64,000 nucleotides of DNA from Ilyomonas limi (GTDB lineage: Bacteria; Bacteroidota; Bacteroidia; Chitinophagales; Chitinophagaceae), in contig NZ_SZQL01000022.1 in assembly GCF_005233845.1 (NCBI RefSeq), positions 1-64,000 of the forward strand, read 5' to 3'. Of the stretch, positions 56,682-64,000 are shown piece by piece. The notes below the pieces were generated by a model, which worked only from the letters and a program-made list of their open reading frames with translations, was not told the origin of the DNA and made no database searches. The first letter of the stretch is position 1; each line of letters starts with the position of its first letter. Both the position numbers and the translations under genes were made by a program.

Positions 56682-57725
56682 ATGGACGCAGGCGAACAAG
56701 CACCGTACGAAGACCAGCCCGAAGAACTATACGAGCGGCGCACCTTTACGATAGACAGCGGACAAGAACCTATGCGCATAGACAAATGGCTACAACAGCG
56801 CATAGAGGGCGCTACGCGCAACAAACTACAGCAAAGCATTGAAGCAGGTTTTGTAACCGTGAATGGATTTGGGGTAAAGAATAATTATAAAATAAAACCG
56901 GGCGACCACATTGTTGTACTCAGCTTTACAAACCCCGAACATACGGAAGTAAAGCCGGAGCCCTTGCCATTGGATATTGTGTATGAAGATGCTGCTGTAA
57001 TGGTAATAAACAAACCGCCTAATATGGTGGTGCACCCTGGCATTGGTAATTATACCGGCACGCTGCTGAATGGTGTTGCATATCATTTATTGGAGCAAAA
57101 TCCCGGCATTACAGAAGAAGAGCTGCCACGCTATGGGCTGGTGCATCGCATAGATAAAAACACCACCGGCTTATTGGTATTGGCAAAAACTGCCGAAGCG
57201 GCTGCTCATCTTGCAAAGCAATTTTTTAACCACACAGTAGAGCGAAAATATATTGCATTGGTATGGGGCGATATGGAGCAAAATGAAGGTACCATTGTAG
57301 CGCATGTAGGCAGGCATCAGCGGTTTAGAAAAATGTTTGATGCCTATCCCGAAGGTGAACATGGCAAACATGCCATCACGCATTATAAAGTAATAGAACG
57401 TTTTAATTACGTTACACTGGTAGAATGCAGGCTGGAAACCGGCCGCACCCACCAGATTCGCGTGCACATGAAGTACATTGGACACACATTGTTTAACGAT
57501 TGGGAATATGGTGGGGATAAAATACTGAAAGGTACCATTTATACTAAATACCGGCAGTTTGTAGAGAATTGTTTTGCCCTTTGTCCACGCGTTGCCTTAC
57601 ATGCCGAAATATTGGGCTTTCAACATCCGGTAACGAAGGAAAGCATGTTTTTTCAGGTGCCGCTGCCCGATGATATGCGCCTTGTAACGGAAAAATGGAG
57701 GGCTTATATTAAACCTGTTGGTTAG
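56682..57725 (+). CDS. RluA-family 23S rRNA pseudouridine synthase (RluD-like)
   Basis: Encodes 347 residues. An acidic N-terminal extension precedes an S4 RNA-binding domain (about 30-85, RIDKWLQQRIEGATRNKLQ) and the catalytic domain. The invariant Asp is D158 in LVHRIDKNTTGLLV; GRTHQIRVHMKYIGH is the second family motif. It converts specific uridines in large-subunit rRNA to pseudouridine. The S4 domain and length match the RluD branch, although the target uridines cannot be fixed from sequence. It is monocistronic here. Confidence 0.92.
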   Translation: MDAGEQAPYEDQPEELYERRTFTIDSGQEPMRIDKWLQQRIEGATRNKLQQSIEAGFVTVNGFGVKNNYKIKPGDHIVVLSFTNPEHTEVKPEPLPLDIVYEDAAVMVINKPPNMVVHPGIGNYTGTLLNGVAYHLLEQNPGITEEELPRYGLVHRIDKNTTGLLVLAKTAEAAAHLAKQFFNHTVERKYIALVWGDMEQNEGTIVAHVGRHQRFRKMFDAYPEGEHGKHAITHYKVIERFNYVTLVECRLETGRTHQIRVHMKYIGHTLFNDWEYGGDKILKGTIYTKYRQFVENCFALCPRVALHAEILGFQHPVTKESMFFQVPLPDDMRLVTEKWRAYIKPVG

Positions 57726-57885
57726 CCACAAAAGCGCTAAAGCACTAAGCACTTTTGAAGTATAAAATGAAAGGTATAAAAAGGCATAAAGTATTTTTGA
57801 TTACTTGTTTTTCATTTCCTTGTACACTTTTTTACTTCTTATCTTATTCTCTTAAACAGAACTTAGCGCTTTGTGCTTTCGTGGC
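57725..57885. repeat. Inverted repeat with GCCACGAAAGCAC-type arms
   Basis: The arm starting GCCACAAAAGCGCTAAAG (57725-57749) and the arm ending GTGCTTTCGTGGC (57862-57885) are complementary at about 21 of 24 positions with one single-base gap. They enclose about 110 AT-rich bases between the pseudouridine synthase and cysteine desulfurase genes. Confidence 0.6.
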
Positions 57886-57899
57886 AAACAATAACAAAT

Positions 57900-57907
57900 T
57901 AGTTTTG
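57900..57907 (+). promoter_or_regulatory. -7-like box just before the cysteine desulfurase start
   Basis: TAGTTTTG fits TAnnTTTG and ends five bases before the ATG at 57913. A TTTG lies at 57870-57873, but the 26-base spacing is longer than usual. Confidence 0.32.
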
Positions 57908-57912
57908 CAAAA

Positions 57913-59049
57913 ATGACACATACACCACGTATTTACTTTGACAATGCTGCTACCACGCCCTTAGATGCGGATGTGCTGGAAGCAATGATGCCTTATTTTA
58001 CCACTTATTTTGGCAATCCAAGTTCTATATACAGCTATGGCAGGGAAACGCGGCTGGCTATAGAAAATGCACGTAAATCGGTAGCAAAAAACTTAAATGC
58101 ACATCCCGCAGAAATATTTTTTACCAGTGGTGGCACCGAAAGCAGCAACATGGCAATCAATGCAGCCATTGACGATCTCCATTGTACACACATCATTACT
58201 TCACCCATCGAACACCATGCAACACTGCACACGGTAGAACATCTGCAACAAAGCGGTAAGGCTGCGGTAAGCTACGTGCAACTGCTGCCCAACGGACATA
58301 TCAACCTGCAACACTTGGAAGAATTATTGGCGAATAGCAACGAAAGAACATTGGTTTCATTAATGCATGCTAATAATGAAGTTGGTAATTTATTAGACAT
58401 TCAGGCTGTTGGAAATCTTTGCAAAAAGTACAATGCTTTTTTTCACTGCGATACGGTGCAAACAGTAGGTCATTTTCCTTTTGACCTTCGCAATACGCCG
58501 GTACATTTTATTACCGGCGCGGCACATAAGTTTCACGGGCCAAAAGGTGTGGGTATTATTTATATTAATGAAAATATCAAAATAAAACCATACATCAACG
58601 GTGGCTCACAGGAGCGCAATATGCGTGCAGGCACCGAAAATGTATATGGAATTGTTGGCTTCGCCAAAGCATTGGAAAATGCAATGCAGCGCTTTGAAGA
58701 AGACAGCCATTATATAAGTGAATTAAAGCGATACATGGCCGAAAGATTGCGGCAGGAAATAGAAGGTATTACATTCAATGGCGATCCGTTCGGCAATAGT
58801 CTTTACACCGTGCTGAATGTAAGTTTTCCTAAAACGGAGAAGAGTGAGATGCTGTTGTACAGCCTCGATATGCACCACATTTGTGTATCGGGCGGCAGTG
58901 CCTGTACCAGCGGAACCAATATGGGCAGCCATGTAATTGAGGCAATTTATAAAAATGTTGATAGAGTAGCTATCCGGTTTTCTTTTAGCAAAAACAATAC
59001 AAAAGATGAAATAGATACCGTGGTGCAAACATTGAAAGAATTGGTATAA
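57913..59049 (+). CDS. Cysteine desulfurase, NifS/IscS class V aminotransferase family
   Basis: Encodes 378 residues. The PLP lysine is K206 (GAAHKFHGPKGVG), the substrate-site His is in SPIEHHATLHT, and the active Cys is C331 (SGGSACTSGTNMGSHV). It takes sulfur from L-cysteine as a persulfide, giving alanine, for iron-sulfur clusters or tRNA thiolation. The active-site loop form SACTSG fits the NifS/IscS group I type. No isc or suf partner gene is adjacent. Confidence 0.92.
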   Translation: MTHTPRIYFDNAATTPLDADVLEAMMPYFTTYFGNPSSIYSYGRETRLAIENARKSVAKNLNAHPAEIFFTSGGTESSNMAINAAIDDLHCTHIITSPIEHHATLHTVEHLQQSGKAAVSYVQLLPNGHINLQHLEELLANSNERTLVSLMHANNEVGNLLDIQAVGNLCKKYNAFFHCDTVQTVGHFPFDLRNTPVHFITGAAHKFHGPKGVGIIYINENIKIKPYINGGSQERNMRAGTENVYGIVGFAKALENAMQRFEEDSHYISELKRYMAERLRQEIEGITFNGDPFGNSLYTVLNVSFPKTEKSEMLLYSLDMHHICVSGGSACTSGTNMGSHVIEAIYKNVDRVAIRFSFSKNNTKDEIDTVVQTLKELV

Positions 59050-59061
59050 AAATTTAGCTCT

Positions 59062-59226
59062 GTTATTGTAATGCACTAAGTGATTTGTGGGTTGTAGTAA
59101 AATCACAAAAGTCAGTTAGTATTGTATTGATCTGCTGATTAATGGTAAGCTTTTATGAAATTCAACATAAGCCTTCAGTATTGATTTAAGGCTTAGCACA
59201 GATTGCTTTGCATCGCACGCAACAAC
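59062..59226. repeat. Dispersed inverted-repeat element, copy 2
   Basis: The right arm CAGATTGCTTTGCATCGCAC (from 59199) matches the right arm of copy 1. The left part has GTTGTAGTAAAATCACAA as in copy 1, but its outer arm (from 59062) is decayed. The middle matches copy 3. It fills the gap between cysteine desulfurase and GH13. Confidence 0.6.
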
Positions 59227-59277
59227 TATTTTGCCTGCTATATCATCCATCTTATTTTGTATAAAAAGATTACACCT

Positions 59278-60615
59278 ATGACCATCTTTCACCGCTCCTT
59301 CTTCCTGCTCCTGTTATTTGTGTTCAGCATTGCTCGTGCACAAAACGATTCTATTATTGACGGACATCCGGCATGGATAATACAAGGCAATATTTACGAA
59401 GTAAATGTACGGCAGTACACCCCCGAAGGTACTTTCAAAGCCTTTGAAAAAAACCTCGACCACCTCAAAGACATGGGTGTGCAAACGCTTTGGTTTATGC
59501 CCATCAATCCAATAAGCAAGGTGGACCGTAAAGGTGCTTTGGGCAGCTATTATGCGGTAGCCGATTTTAAAGCCATCAATCCCGAATTTGGCAATATGAA
59601 CGATTGGAAAGCATTGGTAAAAAGCGCACACAGCAAAGGCTTTAAGGTACTTATGGATTGGGTTCCCAACCATTCGGGTGCAGATAATAGCTGGCTAAAA
59701 ACCCATCCCGACTTTTATGTAAAAGACAGTCTCGGCAATCCAAAGATGGAGTTTGACTGGACCGATACCCGCAAACTGAACTATGACAATCCGGAGCTGG
59801 TGGATACCATGATTAACTGCATGAAATTCTGGATAACAGAAACCGGTATTGATGGCTTTCGCTGCGACCATGCCGATGGTCCTACGCAGGCATTCTGGAC
59901 AAGATGTATTAAAGAATTGAAAGCAGTAAAAAATGTGTTTATGCTGGCAGAAGCGGAACAGCCCTGGATGTTTACTGCCGGCTTTGATGCCATTTATCCC
60001 TGGCCCATGTTTCACACCATGGTGGATGTTGCCGGCGGCAAGAAAAATGCAACAGCATTAGACAGTGTACTGCATCTGCAGGATAGTTTGTACCCACGCA
60101 ACGGCTTAATGATGTATTTTACCAGCAACCACGATGAGAATAGCTGGAATAAAGCCGATTATGCTACTATGCCTGGCGAAAGTCATGCACCTTTTGCAGT
60201 ACTCACACAAACACTGCCGCGTAGCGTTCCCGAAATATATAGTGGCCAGGAAGAGCCATTTTTAGACAGTATCAGCTTCTTTTACAAAGACACGATTGTG
60301 TTTAGCAATTACGCCCGCGCACCATTTTATAAAACCTTACTGCTGCTTCGCAAAAGCAATCCCGCGTTAGCTGCCGATGCATCCTTTACCAAAATGCAAA
60401 CGGGGAATGACGAAAACATTTTCGCTTTCAAAAGACAAAAAGGTAATAATAAAGTAATGGTGATTGTAAACCTCAGCAATACAGCGCAGTCGTTTAGATT
60501 TAATGGTGCTATGCCACCATTAATGAGAGATATGTTTACACAAAAATTAGATGAAATTCACAAAGGCGAAGGCATGACTTTACCTGCGTGGGGCTATAGA
60601 GTGTATAGTTATTAG
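59278..60615 (+). CDS. GH13 alpha-amylase-family enzyme, secreted
   Basis: I choose the ATG at 59278, which gives the signal peptide MTIFHRSFFLLLLFVFSIARA; the open frame upstream lies in a repeat and is unlikely to be translated. The 445-residue protein is a compact GH13 barrel. The catalytic residues are D197 (GFRCDHADG), E225 (MLAEAEQ) and D286 (TSNHDENSW). DWVPNHSG is the conserved first GH13 region. It would hydrolyse alpha-1,4-glucan or related oligosaccharides in the periplasm or outside. No starch-binding module or SusC/SusD pair is attached. It is not clearly linked to the glycoprotein genes. Confidence 0.87.
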   Translation: MTIFHRSFFLLLLFVFSIARAQNDSIIDGHPAWIIQGNIYEVNVRQYTPEGTFKAFEKNLDHLKDMGVQTLWFMPINPISKVDRKGALGSYYAVADFKAINPEFGNMNDWKALVKSAHSKGFKVLMDWVPNHSGADNSWLKTHPDFYVKDSLGNPKMEFDWTDTRKLNYDNPELVDTMINCMKFWITETGIDGFRCDHADGPTQAFWTRCIKELKAVKNVFMLAEAEQPWMFTAGFDAIYPWPMFHTMVDVAGGKKNATALDSVLHLQDSLYPRNGLMMYFTSNHDENSWNKADYATMPGESHAPFAVLTQTLPRSVPEIYSGQEEPFLDSISFFYKDTIVFSNYARAPFYKTLLLLRKSNPALAADASFTKMQTGNDENIFAFKRQKGNNKVMVIVNLSNTAQSFRFNGAMPPLMRDMFTQKLDEIHKGEGMTLPAWGYRVYSY

Positions 60616-60635
60616 CATTGCGGTGGAACGGTAAT

Positions 60636-60722
60636 TGGTGAATGTTGAGTTGCGAGTGAAGGTGATGTGGGTGTGAATGGTGAAACATGTGAGCCGCTTT
60701 CACTCACAATTGACAATTCACC
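60636..60722. repeat. Imperfect inverted repeat between convergent GH13 and ispE
   Basis: A left arm at about 60636-60665 (GGTGAATGTTGAGTTGCGAG) resembles the complement of 60695-60722 (GGTGAATTGTCAATTGTGAG). GTGAATGGTGA and TCACCATTCGC nearby repeat the same theme. It may end transcription from both sides. Confidence 0.45.
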
Positions 60723-60760
60723 TTTCACATAAAACACTCACCATTCGCAAATGTGTTTTG

Positions 60761-61591
60761 CTATCCTTCATTTGGCGGAATAACTTTTACTACATATTCA
60801 TCGGGAAAGGCAGGCAACGAGGGCTTTCCAGCAAACAACCCGAATATGGTACTGCCGCTGCCTGTCATACTTGCATACACGGCACCGTGCCGGTATAATG
60901 TTTCTTTGACTTGTGCAATGGCAGGATATTGTGTTGCTACTACTTTTTCAAAATCATTTACAATGCTGGCTTTCCATGTATCAACAGGGTGTTGTATTGC
61001 TTCCAAAAGCGGATAGGCAGGCGTTTGTATCTGCAATTGCTGAAAAGCCCAGCCGGTATTGACATGAATAGCCGGGTTGATAATAACAAAATAGTACGCA
61101 CTTAAATTGAGGTGTATTGGTTGCAACACCTCTCCTCTCCCACTGCCAAAACAAGGTGTATTGATGATAAAAAAAGGACAATCGCTACCCAGTTGTAAAG
61201 CATACTGTATTAATTGTTGCTCGCTCAGTTGCAGGTTACATTTTTCATTCAGCATTTTAAGCATAAAGGCACCATCGGCGCTGCCGCCGCCCAGGCCTGC
61301 ACCCATAGGAATGGCTTTATGCAAGTGTATGGCAACTGCGGGCAGTTGAGTAAAATCGGACTTTAAAAGTTGCCATGCCTTGAGGCAGATATTATTTGCA
61401 GCAGTACCATCAATAGAAAGCCCGCTCATGGTAAGAACCGGCCACTTTTCATTATTCGGTAAAGTAATTATTTCGAGACAATCATATAAGGGCAAGGGAT
61501 AAAAAACCGTTTCCAGATTGTGAAAGCCATCCCCTCTTTTACCAATAATATGTAGACCAATGTTGATTTTGCAGTTTGGAAACGTTACCAC
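60761..61591 (-). CDS. ispE: 4-diphosphocytidyl-2-C-methyl-D-erythritol kinase
   Basis: Encodes 276 residues of the GHMP kinase family. FPNCKINIGLHIIGKRGDGFHNLETVFYP is cut here into its known marks: KINIGL at the start and RGDGFHNLETVF, followed by the ATP loop PMGAGLGGGSADGAFML and the late GSGSTIFGLF. It phosphorylates CDP-methylerythritol in the non-mevalonate isoprenoid pathway. It starts 22 bases after the bifunctional-nuclease-family gene on the same strand, so the two are probably co-transcribed. Confidence 0.93.
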   Translation of the reverse strand: MVTFPNCKINIGLHIIGKRGDGFHNLETVFYPLPLYDCLEIITLPNNEKWPVLTMSGLSIDGTAANNICLKAWQLLKSDFTQLPAVAIHLHKAIPMGAGLGGGSADGAFMLKMLNEKCNLQLSEQQLIQYALQLGSDCPFFIINTPCFGSGRGEVLQPIHLNLSAYYFVIINPAIHVNTGWAFQQLQIQTPAYPLLEAIQHPVDTWKASIVNDFEKVVATQYPAIAQVKETLYRHGAVYASMTGSGSTIFGLFAGKPSLPAFPDEYVVKVIPPNEG

Positions 61592-61613
61592 AGTCAGATT
61601 TTAAACAGGCGCT

Positions 61614-62204
61614 TTATTTTTTTCTCTTTTTCAGCTCGTCTCTTATAGCGATGGCGCGCAGGTAATCTTCCTGTTCCAGCACTTCGTTCAGCAACGTTTC
61701 TAATTCATCCACGCTCAGGCTGCTTAAGTTTTCTTTAGAAGAACTCATAGAAGATTGCTCCACCGGCACTTCTGTCTTTTTCTTTTTCCCTGTATCTTCC
61801 ATCAGTATGCCGGCGCTTTCCAGTATATTATCGTAGGTATAAATAGGACAGCCAAAGCGCACTGCCAACGCCAGCGCATCGGAAGTACGGCTATCTATCT
61901 CCACGGTATCATGCTCGTTGATGCAAATCAGTTTAGAATAAAAAATACCTTCCTGCAGATCATTTATCACAATTTCCATGAGTTCTACATTGAAGGCATT
62001 CATAAAGTTTTTCATGAGGTCGTGTGTAAGCGGCCGGCTGGGCTGCATGCGCTCCAGCGCTACCGCAATTGCCTGTGCTTCAAAACCGCCAATCACAATG
62101 GGCAGCCGGCGCAGCCCGTTTACCTCGCCCAGCACCACGGCATACGAGTGGGTTTGTGTAATACTATGCGACAAAGCAACAATTTCCAGTTCAATCTTCT
62201 TCAT
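61614..62204 (-). CDS. Bifunctional nuclease family (DUF151) protein with C-terminal UvrB/UvrC motif
   Basis: Encodes 196 residues. The DUF151/BFN domain covers residues 1-130: LPIVIGGFEAQAIAVALE and SRTSDALALAVRFGCPIYT are family marks. After a Ser-rich linker, residues about 160-196 form a UVR motif (LETLLNEVLEQEDYLRAIAIRDELKK), a coiled-coil protein-binding helix pair. DUF151 proteins with a UVR tail are common in Bacteroidota. Nuclease activity has been reported for plant relatives; the bacterial role is uncertain. It heads a likely two-gene operon with ispE. Confidence 0.9.
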   Translation of the reverse strand: MKKIELEIVALSHSITQTHSYAVVLGEVNGLRRLPIVIGGFEAQAIAVALERMQPSRPLTHDLMKNFMNAFNVELMEIVINDLQEGIFYSKLICINEHDTVEIDSRTSDALALAVRFGCPIYTYDNILESAGILMEDTGKKKKTEVPVEQSSMSSSKENLSSLSVDELETLLNEVLEQEDYLRAIAIRDELKKRKK

Positions 62205-62232
62205 GCCTTATACTTCGTTAAATTTTATCCGG

Positions 62233-62240
62233 CAAAAGTA
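62233..62240 (-). promoter_or_regulatory. Candidate -7 box for the DUF151-ispE operon
   Basis: On the minus strand TACTTTTG fits TAnnTTTG and lies 28 bases before the ATG at 62204, the distance expected for a short leader. No clear -33 element is seen. Confidence 0.4.
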
Positions 62241-62402
62241 ATAATTTTCAATTGTTATCCATCCGCCGTTATAATTAACATAAGTGCAAAAAATTTGAAG
62301 CTATTCAGCCTCCATTTATCCAGGATATTTATTTTTATTTTGCAACGTTCCTAATTATAGGCGTATGCTTTTACTGCTAACCACTACACAATTAATACCA
62401 TT

Positions 62403-63281
62403 TTGAAAGCTGCATTATTACAACATTTTCAATCAGAACTCAGCTGCATACTAAACAAAACCGTACTAATTACAGCCAGCCATCAGGTATTCGGAGGTGA
62501 TATTAATGCCACCTATCTGTTAACCACCAATACAGAAAATTTTTTTGTAAAGCTTAATACCATTGCCGCAGCCGGTATGCTCCTAAAAGAAAGGGATGGA
62601 CTACAACTATTGCGCATAGCCAATACCAGCCTTACCATACCACAACCAATTGTGTACGGCACTTACGGGCAGCAAAGCTTTTTGCTGATGGAATACCTGG
62701 AAAAAGGTATCGAAAGCAAAGGTCTTTGGCAGCATTTAGCTACCGGGCTGGCGCAATTGCATCAACATACACAGCCGTATTTTGGGCTAAATGATAATAA
62801 TTACATTGGCACTGTGCCGCAAAACAATACTGCCGCAACTACCTGGGTATCGTTTTATGCTCAACAGCGCATAATGCCACTGATGCAGCAAGCATATGAC
62901 CAGCATAAATGCACTAAGGATGATATACAACTGGCAGAACGGCTTTACAATAAATTGTCCGCTTTGATGCCCGAAGAACCACCAGCCCTCCTGCACGGCG
63001 ACTTATGGAGCGGGAACTATATGTTTACGGTAAAAGGTGAAGCAGCCGTTTACGACCCCGCGGTTTACTACGGCCACCGCGAGATGGATATTGCCATGAC
63101 TTTACTGTTCGGCGGTTTTGACGCCCGTTTTTATAGCGCATATAATGAAGCATTTCCTTTAGAGGAAGGCTGGCGCAGCCGCGTGGATATCTGCCAGTTG
63201 TATCCGCTATTGGTACACCTGCTTTTATTTGGCGGGCATTATTATGGCAACGCAAAAAATATTTTGAAAAAATATGCCTGA
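62403..63281 (+). CDS. Fructosamine kinase / ketosamine-3-kinase family protein
   Basis: Encodes 292 residues of the kinase-like fold, with the catalytic and metal loops LLHGDLWSGNYMF and DPAVYYGHREMD. The family phosphorylates sugar adducts on protein amines (ketosamines), which lets them fall off, a repair of glycation. The start is a TTG: no in-frame ATG exists between the upstream stop (62358-62360) and the conserved N-terminal residues KAALLQHFQ, and the first internal ATG (GMLLKERDG) would remove needed sequence. It is divergent from the DUF151-ispE operon. Confidence 0.87.
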   Translation: MKAALLQHFQSELSCILNKTVLITASHQVFGGDINATYLLTTNTENFFVKLNTIAAAGMLLKERDGLQLLRIANTSLTIPQPIVYGTYGQQSFLLMEYLEKGIESKGLWQHLATGLAQLHQHTQPYFGLNDNNYIGTVPQNNTAATTWVSFYAQQRIMPLMQQAYDQHKCTKDDIQLAERLYNKLSALMPEEPPALLHGDLWSGNYMFTVKGEAAVYDPAVYYGHREMDIAMTLLFGGFDARFYSAYNEAFPLEEGWRSRVDICQLYPLLVHLLLFGGHYYGNAKNILKKYA

Positions 63282-63420
63282 ATAATGGGAACAATGCGTT
63301 TGAGAAATTTGTTTTAAAAAAGCACTAAATAAATCACTTATCACTTTGCAGGGTAGCTGATTTAACATTCTTTTGCCCCTAATCCTTTTACCTTCATTTT
63401 TTATAATTTGTTTGGAGCAG

Positions 63421-64000
63421 ATGAATAAAGTTTTACTCATATTAAATGTCATTCTGATTGCTGCTGTTGGCTTTCTGTATTATACTTTCTCTCAGTACCG
63501 CAAGGAAGATCAGCAACACGTGAAGGAAGCCAATGCGGCAGTTGCCAATAGTTTTAAAATTGCTTATTTCGAGTTGGATTCGTTGCAGGAACACTATACC
63601 TATTTTAAAGAAGTACGTGAGGAATTGAACAAACAGGAAGCTCAACGCACCAAGCAACTCGATAACATCCGCACCAGCTACATGAATAAACTGAAAGAGT
63701 ACAACCAGAAGGGTGCTACGATGAGCCAAACCGACCAAAGCAACTTTGAGCAGGAATTACGCAATCTGCAAAATAACTATGAACAACGTCAGCAGGAACT
63801 TGGGCAGGAAATGAACACGCTGTATATGCAAAAAATGCAAAATGTAAAACAACGTATTCAGGATTTTTTGAAAACCTACTGCAAAAGCAAAGGCTATGCG
63901 TATGTATTTGCTACCAGCAGCGACGATTATTTATATTACAAAGACACGCTGCGCAATATAACGCCGGATATTGTAGGGCTGCTAAATGACGAATACAAGA
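63421..64000 (+). CDS. OmpH/Skp-like periplasmic chaperone, 3' end missing
   Basis: The first 193 codons are present and the gene runs off the window. An N-terminal membrane anchor or uncleaved signal (VLLILNVILIAAVGFLYYTF) precedes IAYFELDSLQEHYTYFKEVR, the Skp/OmpH opening strand. A long coiled coil (about 60-160, rich in Gln, Glu and Lys) forms the chaperone tentacles, and YCKSKGYAYVFATSSDDYLYY is the return strand of the body. Skp holds unfolded outer-membrane proteins in the periplasm. A GGAG ribosome site lies 7 bases before the ATG. This relative has an anchor and a Tyr/Phe-rich end, as in some Bacteroidota paralogues. Confidence 0.83.
   Translation, partial: MNKVLLILNVILIAAVGFLYYTFSQYRKEDQQHVKEANAAVANSFKIAYFELDSLQEHYTYFKEVREELNKQEAQRTKQLDNIRTSYMNKLKEYNQKGATMSQTDQSNFEQELRNLQNNYEQRQQELGQEMNTLYMQKMQNVKQRIQDFLKTYCKSKGYAYVFATSSDDYLYYKDTLRNITPDIVGLLNDEYK

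Noticed and set aside
59203-59277. Upstream 25-codon extension of the GH13 gene
   Set aside because: It is translated from the repeat element and would place the signal peptide internally.
61755-62354. A 199-codon plus-strand open frame across the DUF151 gene start
   Set aside because: It is a shadow of the DUF151 gene with a Phe/His-rich, unlikely protein.

Overview
The window looks like a chromosomal segment from a member of the Bacteroidota, most probably the Chitinophagaceae or a close relative. The reasons are three SusC/SusD outer-membrane uptake pairs, a one-protein hybrid two-component sensor/regulator, Bacteroidota-type -7 boxes (TAnnTTTG), lipoprotein signals on the SusD proteins, and Bacteroidota versions of housekeeping genes. 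By eye the base composition is moderately AT-rich. I see no rRNA, tRNA, CRISPR array, integrase or insertion sequence.

Layout: 1-183 is a cut-off NYN-domain gene and 468-2096 a Na+/H+ antiporter. 2582-4948 is a DUF1680 beta-L-arabinofuranosidase on the plus strand. From 5178 to 54195 almost everything is on the minus strand. It holds an iron-type TonB receptor plus PepSY protein (5.2-8.9 kb), a Pro-specific aminopeptidase behind a GH51 alpha-L-arabinofuranosidase (9.1-13.1 kb), a second DUF1680 enzyme (GH127, 13.3-15.7 kb), a 4-hydroxyproline epimerase and a DHDPS-family deaminase (16.0-18.4 kb), a divergent AraC regulator (18.7-19.6 kb), SusC/SusD pair 1 (19.9-24.3 kb), an FAD D-amino-acid dehydrogenase (24.7-26.0 kb) and two peptidases, DUF885 and a DPP-IV-like S9 enzyme (26.2-30.3 kb). 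Next come GH2, a GH30 endo-beta-1,6-galactanase-like enzyme, SusC/SusD pair 2 and the hybrid two-component regulator (31-45 kb), then GH97, a secreted AGE-fold protein and SusC/SusD pair 3 (45.4-54.2 kb). From 55.2 kb to the end lie a TIR-CD225 fusion with a DUF2752 partner and mostly housekeeping genes: RluA-type pseudouridine synthase, cysteine desulfurase, a GH13 enzyme, IspE, a bifunctional-nuclease-family protein, a fructosamine-kinase-family protein and an OmpH/Skp-like protein cut by the window end.

The main hypothesis is that 2.6-54 kb is a composite locus for using plant hydroxyproline-rich glycoproteins (extensins and arabinogalactan proteins). The GH127 enzyme at 13272-15689 keeps every catalytic and zinc-binding residue of the bifidobacterial enzyme that removes arabinose linked to hydroxyproline. 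It lies on the same strand as, and 330 bases from, the enzyme that starts hydroxyproline catabolism. Three of the four usual steps of the epimerase route are present or plausible; the alpha-ketoglutarate-semialdehyde dehydrogenase is not in the window. Proline-directed peptidases would release Hyp/Pro, and the GH51, GH30, GH2 and GH97 enzymes fit arabinogalactan side chains. This is inference from gene content and order.

Between the genes are several dispersed structured repeats. The most striking is a hairpin element (four copies at 17.2, 19.7, 30.6 and 33.5 kb) whose stems differ in sequence but stay paired and whose six-base loop is conserved. A 29-bp direct repeat, 92 bp apart, between the AraC gene and the hydroxyproline genes is a good candidate operator.
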